Assembly (NCBI GenBank): GCA_011316305.1
Contig: SAUG01000201.1
Span: 1 to 35,622, forward strand
Length of the DNA: 35,622 nt
Direction: 5' to 3'
Origin: Rusavskia elegans
Taxonomy: Eukaryota > Ascomycota > Lecanoromycetes > Teloschistales > Teloschistaceae
Shown: positions 21,240 through 31,823 of the stretch, piece by piece
How the letters are laid out: each line of letters starts with the position of its first letter
Position numbering within the stretch: the first letter of the stretch is position 1
Program-made: the position numbers and the translations under genes
Notes under the pieces: generated by a model
The model's database searches: none
Told to the model about the DNA's origin: nothing
What the model saw: only the letters and a program-made list of their open reading frames with translations

Positions 21240-23176
21240 ATGCCCACGGCAACCCTACCTGGCCTCTTGAACTTCTCTTGTGCCATCTGTGGCAAGTCTT
21301 TCGACAGAAGTGAGTAATTGCGAAATGTTCCAGTTTGGATTCGATTGGAGACTGACAGCCAGTCACCTGGCACCTAGGGGATCTACGCGAAAGACATAGA
21401 CGCCGCTGCGAGAAATCCTTCGACAAAGGTCGCTCGCACAAAAAGAAGTCGTGCAATCTCTGCGCCCGATCAAAGGTCAAATGTGATCTCGGTCTACCCG
21501 CATGCCAACGCTGCATCGATCGCCACACCGAATGCGAATACCCACAAGACACCACGACTGTCGCAGTCCCACAATGGCACGAAAGCATCACCGCCTCTGT
21601 CCCCAACCCTTTCGATTCGTACCCGACCTTGCCTCGGAACCTTCCGACTCCTGATCTCGCCATTGCCAACACTCAGCCGGGGACTGCACCAGCAGTGGCA
21701 GATGAAGAGATGAACATGGATTGGGAAGTAGGGCTACATGATGGCACTATCACCGACTTCTGGAATTCTAGCGCCTGGAATCTGACCCCAATAGAAATGG
21801 AAGCCTTGTCCACCAATTCAATGATTCAAGTCCCTTCTGCAGCCGAAATACTTCTTCCAGAGACTGTAACAAGAGACGCTGCAGGGCGACGGTTCGAAGA
21901 TTCTGGGCATCCCATAGGCATGACGATAGGATGTCAACCTGACAGCGTGAACGTGGCCGATCCCAACGAGAAGCCTCCGAGTCCAAGCTCAGCCCAACAA
22001 TCAGGCTCGGATTCCATTTCGGAGACGCTTCCCGCTAATATCAACCGGAAACGAAATGCGACAGGCGACAATCGGAAAATCGGGGCCTCTTCGACCGCCG
22101 AAAGTCATGTGTCCCGCCGTGTCCATGTATCCAATCCCAGCGTCTCTGATTCGCCGTCACGTCGCCTGCCAAATCCCCCTATTTCGGCCATGACAAGCTC
22201 ACTCACTGCGCTATCATCGCCAGATGCGTCTAGGAGGACTTCGCCGGGGGCGTCGAATGGATCCTCGGAGGTGGATAGTCCTCGGGGTTCGGCCCATTCT
22301 CCGCGGTCGGTGATATCACTAGGAACCCAAAATCCCCAGCTTTTTGGGGTCAGTGAGATCATGAAGGTAATATGCGATTATCCTAAGCAAATGCTTCGCC
22401 CAAATTTCTGGTCACCGTTTGTCCATCACAGACATTATCGATGCTCGAAAGGGGGGTTGGCGGAACCTATTGCGATTGCTCTTTGCTGCGTTGCCGCCAA
22501 TCTCCAATCTGTAGAGAGTAGTCTCCCATTTCTCTGTAAGACGATCAACGCCGAAAGGGAACGTCTTGTGGCCGGGTTTTCCACCAAGTCAGAAAGTCTG
22601 GAAGATGCCATGGCCGCGTTGCACGCCATGTGCATTTACCAGATCGAAACCATCCTCGTGTTCCGATCGCAGAAATCAGCCAAGCAACGGATTTCCAGTG
22701 GAGAGCTTTATCACCATTTTCTGTTGAAGATGACGCGCCGTCTATGTCAAGAACATATGGAACGGACTTCGTTGAAGGACACTACCGCCGTAGATTGGTA
22801 CACATGGACAATAGCAGAAACTCTCCGTCGCACCACATTCTTGGTCAACATGGTCAACGAGCTTTCATATCACACCAACGCTCTGAATCCTGCTTATTAC
22901 GAGCCATTAGACCCTTCTTTAGTCTTGGATTTGCCATTGCCCGCGCCCGAGACGATGTGGCGGGCCCTGAACGAGCGTGAATGGGCAGTTGCAAGAGATG
23001 ACAGCGGCTGGGCTGGAGCCGGAGTCTGCACTTTGCGAGATCTGACGGACAGGATGGAATCGGGTCCTTCCAGTGCTGACGAGAGCTCTCCGAGCCAGGG
23101 ATCAAGGTGGCACAACAATATTCAACAGATCTCGAATCTAATCATCAGTAGTGCAAGGCATTTAAAGCAGCAGTAG
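21240..23176 (+). CDS. Zn2Cys6 transcription factor with N-terminal C2HC finger
   Basis: Nuclear DNA-binding regulator, probably of this cluster. Two exons (21240-21309 and 21378-23176) give 622 residues. The acceptor CACCTAG at 21377 was chosen because it restores a perfect zinc finger C14-X2-C17-X12-H30-X3-C34; the earlier AG gives a broken spacing. A Zn2Cys6 binuclear cluster follows at residues 49-76, spaced CX2CX6CX6CX2CX6C, preceded by a basic stretch. The middle (about 170-350) is a Ser/Pro-rich low-complexity linker. The C-terminal third contains hydrophobic helices like those of fungal regulatory domains (YDP-type start VICDYPKQMLRPNFWSPF, later TWTIAETLRRTTFLVNMVNE). Fungal regulators with both finger types are known. 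The RIP-marked transposon lies in its promoter. Confidence 0.9.
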
Positions 23177-24189
23177 TTGCGGGACCGTCTTGAGGATTGT
23201 CGTCCGCCGCGGGCTGGCCCAGAGTATCTGATGTTCGTCATGATCCACGATCTCTTTGTGAGCGTTCAGGCAGAACCGTAGATACATATAATGTCGACCT
23301 TTAGATGCGGAGATTAAAGCGTGTGTAGGGTATATCATGGTCATCCTTGCATCTCTCGGAAAGCATCTCTCGGAAAGCATCTCTCGGAAAGCATCTCTCG
23401 GAAATGACACGCAACAGTCAAAGCGAATAAGAGAAAAGACAATCATTTGGCACAGCTTGTAATGTAACTTCAAAGCCGACGGGTCCTCGCTAGATCCTTC
23501 GGTTTGACCAACTCCACAAGACGAGCTCTAAGGTACGTTGATGATGATCTCTTCTGCCGAGTCACCATCGTACAAAATCACTCAGCCATCATGCCACTCA
23601 CCGCAGCCCTTGACATTGCACATGTCTGGCAAGCGTCTTGCGACACGAAAACCTCTATCCAGTGAAAGAAACGGCATTGAATTGCACCCATCACACGGGA
23701 ACCGAAATATCACCTCATACCGTTGAGGGACTAAGCTGGCTCACAACATGGGCTATGAATACTGGCGCTTGCCACAACGCTCGTCTACGTAACAGTCAAG
23801 GCCGAAGCGAGGCTACAAAGACGTGGAAACCAAAAGGAGGCTCCGTTTCGGAGCCTGTGCTGCAGCCTGACCAGTTACTCCGCTGGATTAGTCTTACATC
23901 CCCGGCAGTCTGTCCTTCAGGTCGTGGCAAAAGCCGAGCGGACAAATAATTGACGACTGGCTTTGCTCCGAGTGGCTCAAGATAATAGCGTTCACATCTG
24001 AAGATGGGCACTACAAAGACTGGGGAGTTAGCCTTCCGGATAATCCTTGGTCACTCTATCTGAACGTCACCCTGAGATATGACTTCTCGGAGCACAACTT
24101 TGCATCAATCCCTAGTATAGCTACTCCACGAAGGATTTTTGTACTATCACCGATATTGGTCTTTAGTTGCAAGTTCAGAAAGGTTCACT
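23177..24189. other. Intergenic region with four-copy 14-bp repeat
   Basis: This 1013-bp stretch lies between the transcription factor and the ligase. It holds a perfect tandem repeat at 23349-23404 and several short open frames without recognisable domains. It should include the ligase promoter. Confidence 0.5.
23349..23404 (+). repeat. Tandem repeat, 14-bp unit, four perfect copies
   Basis: GCATCTCTCGGAAA is repeated four times without mismatch. Each unit contains one CGG triplet, so CGG recurs every 14 bp. It lies 173 bp after the transcription-factor stop and about 785 bp before the ligase ATG. Confidence 0.9.
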
Positions 24190-25954
24190 ATGATCTTCGA
24201 GTCGAAGCTTCCTTGTCCATCACGACCTTCATGTGATGTTTTCACCTACATCTTCCATCTAGGACGTCGGTGGTACCCCTGGCACCGCGTGTTATATCGA
24301 GCAGACCAGGCCACAGTCACTTTGACCCTTGCCCAGCTCGAGGAGAAGAGCCGACGGTTCGCTGATTCCATAGTCCGGACATATGATGTAAAACCTAACG
24401 ATGTCGTTGCCATTCTCGCAAGAGACAAGGTATGATATGCTTGGCCCGTTCGCTTCCGGGAACGGGTAGAGCGCTCGCTGTTGAGGAGGCCATGCTGACA
24501 AGAGCAAGATTGAATACCCGGTTGCATTCTTTGGAGCTCTGGCTGCTGGTGCCACTCTTGCTCCAATTCCCATTCAGACGGATATGACAGCAGAGGACGT
24601 TGCAGGTAGACTCGAGCAAGCCCATGCCAAGCTCTTGATAACAGACAGCAACATGTTGTCAATGGCTGAGAACGCGTCGGTCCTCGCCGGCTGCGTTTCG
24701 ATAGTGACTCTGGACCGAGCGGACCGATTAACGCCGTGTATGGAGGAGCTCATTGAGATGGGTGACCCTTCAGTGTCTCAATTCGAGCTCAAGACCCCCG
24801 AAGAAGCAGAGGCTCATAATGCGTTCATCAACCGTACGAGCGGGACAACTGGGGCTATGAAATCTGTCATAACAACACACGCTCACTACATTGCTGCAAT
24901 GGAGGCAACGCGCGGGACCATCCCAAAGAACACGGATCCGGACCAGGATCAATGGCTGTCATCCATCTCGCTTGGATTTTTCATCAACGCCAAATTGCAT
25001 ATGAGTCTGAACATCGTTCTCGGCATCCCAGTTGTACTGATGGACAAGCCTTTGGACGAGGACTCGATCTCCGTCATCAAGCGCCACTCAATCTCGTTCC
25101 TCTTCCTCACACCGCCCGTGGCTGCGCGGCTGGCTAAAATCGACATTGCGCCTGCCGATGTGACGTCCATCAAATGGCTCCTCTCTGCAGGTGCCCCAAT
25201 GCATGCCAAATTGCGCCAGGCCGTGTCTGCCAAGTTTTCTGGGACGCACCTTAGCCTCGAGTGGGCGACATCAGAAACGATGCTCATCGCCATTCAGACG
25301 GACGAGGAGTCACGGCGTCCTGGTTCTAGCGGTACGCTTGTCAACGGTATGCAGGTCAGGGTCATAGACACCGAGACTGGTGATGAACTTTCTCAACATG
25401 AAAAGGGTGAGCTTTTAGTGCGGAATGCGCTTACACGCTTCGCTGGGTACAAGGATAACGATGCGGCAAACGAAGCGTTCGACTCAGAAGGTTGGTTTCA
25501 TACTGGCGATTACGGCTTTCTGGACGACAATTGCAACGTCTACATCATTGACCGACTGAAAGAATTACTTCGGGTTGGAGAAGGTTATGGCTCGCATTTA
25601 TCTGCATCAGAGTTGGAGGCGGTCGTGTTCGAGCATCCATCGATTGCACGTGTTGTCGTTGTTGGGGTGCAGCATGACGATACCGGGATCGATCAACCCA
25701 CGGCTTTTGTTGTGCTCAAACCCGAATTCCAGGCCCGGGCCGGCCGGGAGCTCGCGGCAGAGATTGAGGCATTTGCAGCACATAAGCTGATTGGGCTGAA
25801 AAGATTGACGGGGGGCATCTATTTCCTACCGGAGTATCCAACTGTAGGATTCAAGATCGACAGGAAAGCACTGAAGAAATATGGCCAGCATCAAATGTCA
25901 GGTATTGCCCAGAGTACAAAGATGGTTTCACCGGTTGGAGGATCAATGAATTAG
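24190..25954 (+). CDS. AMP-forming acyl-CoA synthetase / 4-coumarate-CoA ligase-like
   Basis: ANL-superfamily enzyme that adenylates a carboxylic acid and usually transfers it to CoA. Two exons (24190-24429 and 24509-25954, phase 0) give 561 residues. The ATP P-loop is T190-SGTTGAM-K198, with Met197 where proline is usual. Core motif A7 is TGDYG (D414). The hinge motif reads IDRLKELL but is followed by about three extra residues (RVGEGYGSHL) before SASELE. The C-terminal catalytic lysine lies in PTVGFKIDRKALKK (K529 is the best candidate), where the usual form is SGK-I/V-x-R, so one residue seems added. The C-terminal tripeptide SMN is not a peroxisomal PTS1. Substrate not readable from motifs. 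Beside a DAHP synthase, an aromatic acid is a reasonable guess. Confidence 0.87.
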
Positions 25955-26931
25955 CAGATGCTTTAATTTAACCGTCTTTCCCTTATTGCAAGGAACCGTC
26001 CAACAATTACCAGACCAAAGTACAGACCGAACAACGGTGTAAAACCCAGATGCTCAATCCGCAGCGCTCGTGAACGCTAGAGGATAGAAGACACATGGCT
26101 TTAAATATTCAAATATCCGGGTCAGTCACATACTGTAATCTTAGCTCCTCGACGGGCAGATAGATAATCATCTTCTGATTGCTTATGGATTGCCTGTTGT
26201 CCAGGTGTTGGGGATACCTTAGTGCTGTGATAGGCACTGTCGCTTCTCCACGAATCATAACGGATGAAAGACTCCGATTTCATTTATTGGTCAGCAGCAG
26301 TCAATTCGTCAGACAAGCCGTGGTTGCAACGTAAGCTTAACACACGGCACACATGCGGACATATCGCCGCAAGGTCCTGTCGATCGACACACAGCCTCAT
26401 ATGCACCTTGATCCAAATTCTCCGAAGGATCGTCAGAACCACCCGTCTCTCGGAGGATTTATGCAGTCGTGCAGTGTCCATCAAGCACTGTGCCACCCGC
26501 CATGTTACTTCAGCGAATCCCGTTGACGCTAAGTGCTTGGTATAGGTCATACACGGTAGAGATGCAGGACTTCACGTCCCGAGCACGCAATGGATACACC
26601 GCTGCTACAATGCAGCCTCTACGGCTTTAGTGGACCAACTGTGCAGCCAGGCCTTAATTTGCTGCGGTGATAAAGGGGGTGTGATCGTTTCCTGCACCAG
26701 CCTACAGACACAACCTCCAAGGATCTTCAACGAGCCTATACGCTTGTTCTAGAATGCTTCAGTCTTCACACAGTCCCTTCGCACAACAGGTGAGCAATTG
26801 AGCCGACAAGCTAACCATCTTGTCTGGCCCACGCCATCGTGTACTATTCGTTCGTATACTGATGCATGTCTAAGTAGTAGTCTACCCGAACCTTCTAGAT
26901 ATTCCACGTGCTCAATCTCAATCTACTTACA
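25955..26931. other. Intergenic, DAHP synthase promoter region
   Basis: No gene is supported in this 977-bp gap. Two overlapping open frames at about 26264-26550 on opposite strands have no recognisable content. A CACGTG lies at 26905-26910, 21 bp before the DAHP synthase ATG. Confidence 0.5.
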
Positions 26932-28374
26932 ATGGGGTCTCTTTCCGAGTCTGTGTATGAACGAAACGCCGAAGATTGGTCTTCCCACTCCTGGCAGTCC
27001 AAAGCCATCAACGCCCAGGCGGTTGAGTACCGCGACAAAAGCGCGCTGGACAAAGTTTGCCGCAATCTTCAACAACTGCCGCCGCTTGTCAGCCCAGCGC
27101 AGATCGAAGAGGCACGCGAGTTGTTCGCTAGTGCTGCCATGGGAGAAAGATTTATCCTACAGGGAGGTGACTGTGCGGAAAGCTTCGAGGATGTCCAACT
27201 CGACATCATCAACTCCAAAACGTCGCTTTTGGCGGAACAAGCGGATATCATTGAATCCAAACTTGTGCTGCCCGTGACCTGTGTTGGGCGTATTGCAGGC
27301 CAATACGCCAAACCACGGTCTAACCCTGTAGAGACTTTGGCCGACGGCACGACCGTCCTTGCCTTTCGCGGTCACAACATCAACGGTCCAGGGTTGGATC
27401 AAAGAACCCCGGATCCTGATCGCCTTCTACGGGGCTATTTCCACTCTGCAGCGACATTGAACACAGTTTCGGTTTTTGGAAGTCAGAGTAAGCCAGTTGA
27501 TACAACTTCCCACGTCGGGAAGGATCCAACCACTAAGCCGACATCCTACCCCAGAGCGATTCTCACTTCGCACGAAGCGCTTCTCCTTCCTTACGAGAGC
27601 TCTCTCACCCGAGGGCGTCACTGCTCGTCCGCCGCCTTTCTTTGGGTCGGCGAACGCACCCGCCAACTCGACGGTGCTCATGTTGAATTCTTACGAGGCC
27701 TCCGGAACCCCATCGGGATCAAGCTAAGCTCAAAAGCTTCATCCGAGGAACTCGTTGCTCTTCTCGACCGGTTATGCCCGGATAAAACCGGCGAAGTTGG
27801 AAGGATCACTCTCATTACCCGCCTGGGTGCATTGAACGTCGAGACCGCATTACCCCCACTCATCAAAGCCGTTCAAGCGAGCGGCCATCAACCGGTCTGG
27901 ATGTGCGATCCTTGCCACGGCAACACCTTCACCACCGCCGATGACAAAATCAAAACTCGTTACGCGATGACAATGCTTAAAGAGGCGCAGCAAACGTATG
28001 CTGTGCATCGTCGATCCGGGTCACGACTTGGAGGTCTACATATCGAGCAGACTGGTGAGAGCGTCACGGAGTGCGTGGAGCATATTGCCTCCGGGTCAGG
28101 ACAGTTGAGTCTAGGCGTCAATTATAGGACTTTGTGCGATCCAAGGTTGTCGAGAGAACAGGCCATTTTGTTGGTGGCGAGGTTCGCGGATTATGCAAAG
28201 ACTTTTGATTTGGAGAGGGATACGCATATACTTCTTGAACAACAGAGAGCCGAGCGTCGGAGTGAGAAGGGAATGGTTGATGAGATGGCCGTTGTGGATA
28301 TGCCGTTTGTGGAGGATCATCCGCAGGAATTGGCGGCGTTTGCTTATCAGCCACCGTTGATGGCAGCTAGCTAG
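26932..28374 (+). CDS. Class II 3-deoxy-D-arabino-heptulosonate 7-phosphate (DAHP) synthase
   Basis: Catalyses condensation of phosphoenolpyruvate with erythrose 4-phosphate, the first shikimate-pathway step, in the cytosol. An intronless frame of 480 residues. Class II motifs in order: QGGDCAESF (metal-site C81), GRIAGQYAKPRS, RGHNING, SHEALLLPYE (H214), GERTRQLDGAHVEFLRGLRN, MCDPCHGNT, GGLHIEQTGESVTEC and CDPRLS. Metal and substrate residues look conserved. Only 42 residues separate YFH171 from SHE214, where typical class II enzymes have about 70, so a helical segment is missing. The RGHNING motif has His where Asp is usual. The C-terminus extends about 60 residues beyond the core. A second, cluster-borne copy rather than the housekeeping enzyme is likely. 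Confidence 0.9.
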   Translation: MGSLSESVYERNAEDWSSHSWQSKAINAQAVEYRDKSALDKVCRNLQQLPPLVSPAQIEEARELFASAAMGERFILQGGDCAESFEDVQLDIINSKTSLLAEQADIIESKLVLPVTCVGRIAGQYAKPRSNPVETLADGTTVLAFRGHNINGPGLDQRTPDPDRLLRGYFHSAATLNTVSVFGSQSKPVDTTSHVGKDPTTKPTSYPRAILTSHEALLLPYESSLTRGRHCSSAAFLWVGERTRQLDGAHVEFLRGLRNPIGIKLSSKASSEELVALLDRLCPDKTGEVGRITLITRLGALNVETALPPLIKAVQASGHQPVWMCDPCHGNTFTTADDKIKTRYAMTMLKEAQQTYAVHRRSGSRLGGLHIEQTGESVTECVEHIASGSGQLSLGVNYRTLCDPRLSREQAILLVARFADYAKTFDLERDTHILLEQQRAERRSEKGMVDEMAVVDMPFVEDHPQELAAFAYQPPLMAAS

Positions 28375-29230
28375 CTTGTTGCTTGTTGCTGCTTGGGAGA
28401 TATAGAGTCCGGGATAGAACAGACATTCCTTCCTTTTTCCCATGGCTGGGATTGGAAGGCCAGCCAGCGTAGAGCATTGCATTCATATTCTGAGGAGTTT
28501 ACCCCTCTACAGACGATAGATCTCCCGTCATAGCTAGCAGTCATTAGACAAAAGTCTACTCTAGAACATTATACTTCTTCCCCGCCTGCACTGTCCGAGT
28601 ATTGAACGTACGACGGTGGAGAAAGAACCACTTACAACATCGCGAGTGGTCATCCCTTTGTATGACACATCCTTCCCAGAGTGTCTTCTCTCGCGGCACA
28701 GATACAGCCGTATATAGACTGTTGGTGCACGATATATAGCAACGGACGATATAATCAAATCAAATCGGTATATCCATCCCTCCTGAGGAAAATACTGGAT
28801 TAATCATTTCGTATTCCCCCACCACTAATCACAACACTATAAATATTCAAGTCCTTCTCTACGTACGTACCGAGATTGCGCAGATGAAGCTTCCCAAGAT
28901 ACTTCGTTGTGGGTTTGTTGCTAGGTACTTGTTAAGAAATATTGTCGGGTTTTTGGGGCTTCGTTTAGTCGCGATTAGGTGATGGAGCGGCTGGGGGTTT
29001 TTGTGTGCTGGGATGTTGGTGGTGAGGGGACGTGTTGAGGAGTGTTTTTTCTTTTTGAGAGCATGGGTACTGATGAGTGAGGAGTGGGGGTTTGTGAAGA
29101 AGGGATATGTGTGTTGTATGTGCTTGTTGATGAAGGCGATTCTGGGTAGGAGGTACTGGAAAGATATTATGGTAGATAATAGGGGATTGAATGTGGTGTA
29201 TATAGTTATAACTTGGGAAATTTAATAGGT
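28375..29230. other. Intergenic transition to RIP block
   Basis: No gene is supported. From about 28980 to 29170 the plus strand is strongly G/T-rich with few C, carrying short open frames that lack domain content. RIP-type sequence starts near 29170-29230. Confidence 0.5.
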
Positions 29231-30900
29231 GGCTTTTAAGCGACGAGGCCTTGCGGATAGAGAACGTACAGCTGCTGTACTATATATAGTAGTAGCTGTT
29301 CTTTGAATTTCGATTAGATGGATAGATAGAGTATTAGTAAATTAGTAAATTAAAGGAAATAGAGAATAGTTATTACGTTGCTTGGAATATAATTATATCA
29401 GTAATAGTATAGATCCTAATAATTTCGCTTAGAGACTTGGAAAGGATAGCGGCAAGTTTTAGAAAACGAATATAACTTTTTGCTTATAGCTAAAAGCTAG
29501 TTCAGTCGAAATCGTTTAACCAACGAGGCCTTGCTGAAATAGCAGCATTTATCTATATCTGTTAAAATCTAGACGTCGAAATCTTTTTATATTAGAGATT
29601 ATTATTATATATAGATATCGAAAGTTATATTCGTTATTGCTTTTTCGTTTAATATCGATCCGCCTGCGGAATAGTACAATTTCAGCCAAGCCACGTTTAT
29701 TATATAATCGGTTCTAGTACGTAATAACCGATAGCTACGACCGTCAGTTAAAAACTATAAAATTAGCTAGATTGATACAATCAGTCAATTGTTCTTTTTA
29801 CTATATATAGATTTGCATTAATATTACTTTCTATTAATTAATATAACTTTAAAATAAATTGATATAATACCGCGTATAGTATATCTATATCTGTACTAGT
29901 ATATTCTAAAGAAATGATAGATAGATTTCCTTTAAATCAGGAGATATCTACTATAATATCTAAAAAGAAATCGTTTATTAATATTTATTTTATCTTGGTT
30001 GTATAGTTGATCTCTGGTATATTATATTTAAAGAATTTTGGCAAACTTTTTATATAACTATTGTTAGTGTAAAATAAATTTCTCTTTGCCAGCAAGAAGC
30101 GAAATACAATCGTAGTTATAACGACGGCCTTGATAGTATAATTGGTAGAATCTGAAAGACGTTGTTAAATATCCGTCTGATATAAGATTTATCTATATCT
30201 ATAGCAGATATAATATCTATTGATGGTCCGGGAAATAGAATACTAGCGATATCTAGATAAACTATTTTGATAATCTATCGTCTTTTCAAATATCTTTTAG
30301 GCTATATTCTGAAATATATATTCTTTCTAGTAGAAATTTATTAATTTATCTAAAGTTATTATATTTAGAATATAGATCTAATATATCGAAGATTGGAACT
30401 CTATACGTCCTCTAATCGATTGTAGAAATTCGATATCGTCGGAAATTCGATTTTATATAGCTAGTTTATATAATAGATACCTGGAATAGATCTGATATAG
30501 ATTAACTCGCGGGTATAAAACTTTTTATAATAAAGCTGTCGATTATCGGAAAGCTGAAATCGACTAAAAATAGCTAAAGTTTCTTGATATTATAAAGTAA
30601 TGATTTTACTTTTAACGGATATAATAGCCGATTAGATTATTCGCGCAAGCTAAAAAGCTATTATTGAAAGTTACGTTAAATCAGGTATTTCAGTATATTA
30701 CTCAAGATATTTTATTTCTATAGAATAAATTAAACGTATTTATTCTTTATTTGGATATTTACAATCCTGCGGTAATTTAGATAAAATACGATTTTCTACG
30801 ACTATATCTTCTAATAACTCGCAGGCTTCTTTTATATTATCGAGATATTTCAATTCAAGTAATTCTATTATAAGCTGAAGCTGCTCGGATGACGCCAGTA

Positions 30901-31428
30901 TATATTACGTCCACGATTCCATAGAAATATTTACGTTTATTAATTAGATAAACGGATTAATAACTTAGTTTAGTTAGAGCCGCTAGAACCGTAGAGGCGC
31001 TTCTATTTAGTAAATCGGCTCTATTAGATATATCGGCCCTTTTACTATATATATCGCTTTTTATCTCTATTAGATAGTTTCTCTCGTAAGTCGTTAATAT
31101 AATTACTAAATACTGCTCCTATTTATCTCTTATATATCAGCGAATCCTAAAATATAACTAATTTTATATAGTTTAAAAAATAAATTTATAATATTATAAA
31201 ATAGATATAGTATAGTATTTAGTAATTATATTGAAAATTGATAGAAGAAATAATCTAATAGATATAGAGAATAATATATATAATAATAGAGCCGATATAT
31301 CCCATAGAATCGTTCTACTAAATAGTCGCGGCTCTATAGTTCTAACGGCTCTAGTTAAATTAAACTATTAGTTCGCTTGTTTAATTAATAAACGTAAAAA
31401 ACTTCTATAAAATTGTAGATACAATATA
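30901..31428. repeat. Foldback: two inverted repeat arms of about 214 bp
   Basis: Segment 30901-31114 matches the reverse complement of 31214-31428 along its length despite RIP divergence, with a 99-bp spacer. For example, TTACGTTTATTAATT near 30931 has its inverse near 31381-31395. The same arm recurs in direct orientation from about 31622, offset 721 bp, so the arms belong to one dispersed repeat family. Confidence 0.75.
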
Positions 31429-31823
31429 TCTTTATTATATTTAAAAAATATTTTAATAATATAGTTTTTATTTTTTTTATCGATATAAACTTTAGATACT
31501 ACGTATCTATTAGCTTTTTTTCTATTATAGAAAAATTAGGCGCCGGCGACGATAAAGGCGAACGTGATAATAATAGCGATAATAGCGATATAGAATATAG
31601 AAAAGATGTAGATATAAAGTAAATTTCACGTCTACGATACTATAGAAGTATTTACGTTTATTAATTAGATAAACTGATTAATAGTTTAGTCTATCTAGAA
31701 CTATTAGAATCGTAGAGCCGTCTCTATTTAATAGGTCGGTCCTATCGGATATATCGGCTTTTTTACTATATATATCGTTTTTTATCTCTACTAGATAGCT
31801 TTTTTCGTTAATTATTAATATAA

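Noticed and set aside
23538..23949. Short plus-strand frames between regulator and ligase
   Set aside because: No domain, overlapping phases and no credible splicing that would join them.
26264..26550. Overlapping frames on both strands upstream of the DAHP synthase
   Set aside because: Mirror-image open frames are expected by chance and neither shows family features.
27488..27552. Possible intron in the DAHP synthase (GTAAGC...CCCCAG)
   Set aside because: Removing 65 bp shifts the frame and destroys the conserved TSHEALLLPYE motif immediately after it.
29001..29225. 74-codon plus-strand frame after the DAHP synthase
   Set aside because: It lies in G/T-rich sequence that would give such a frame by composition, with no recognisable motif.
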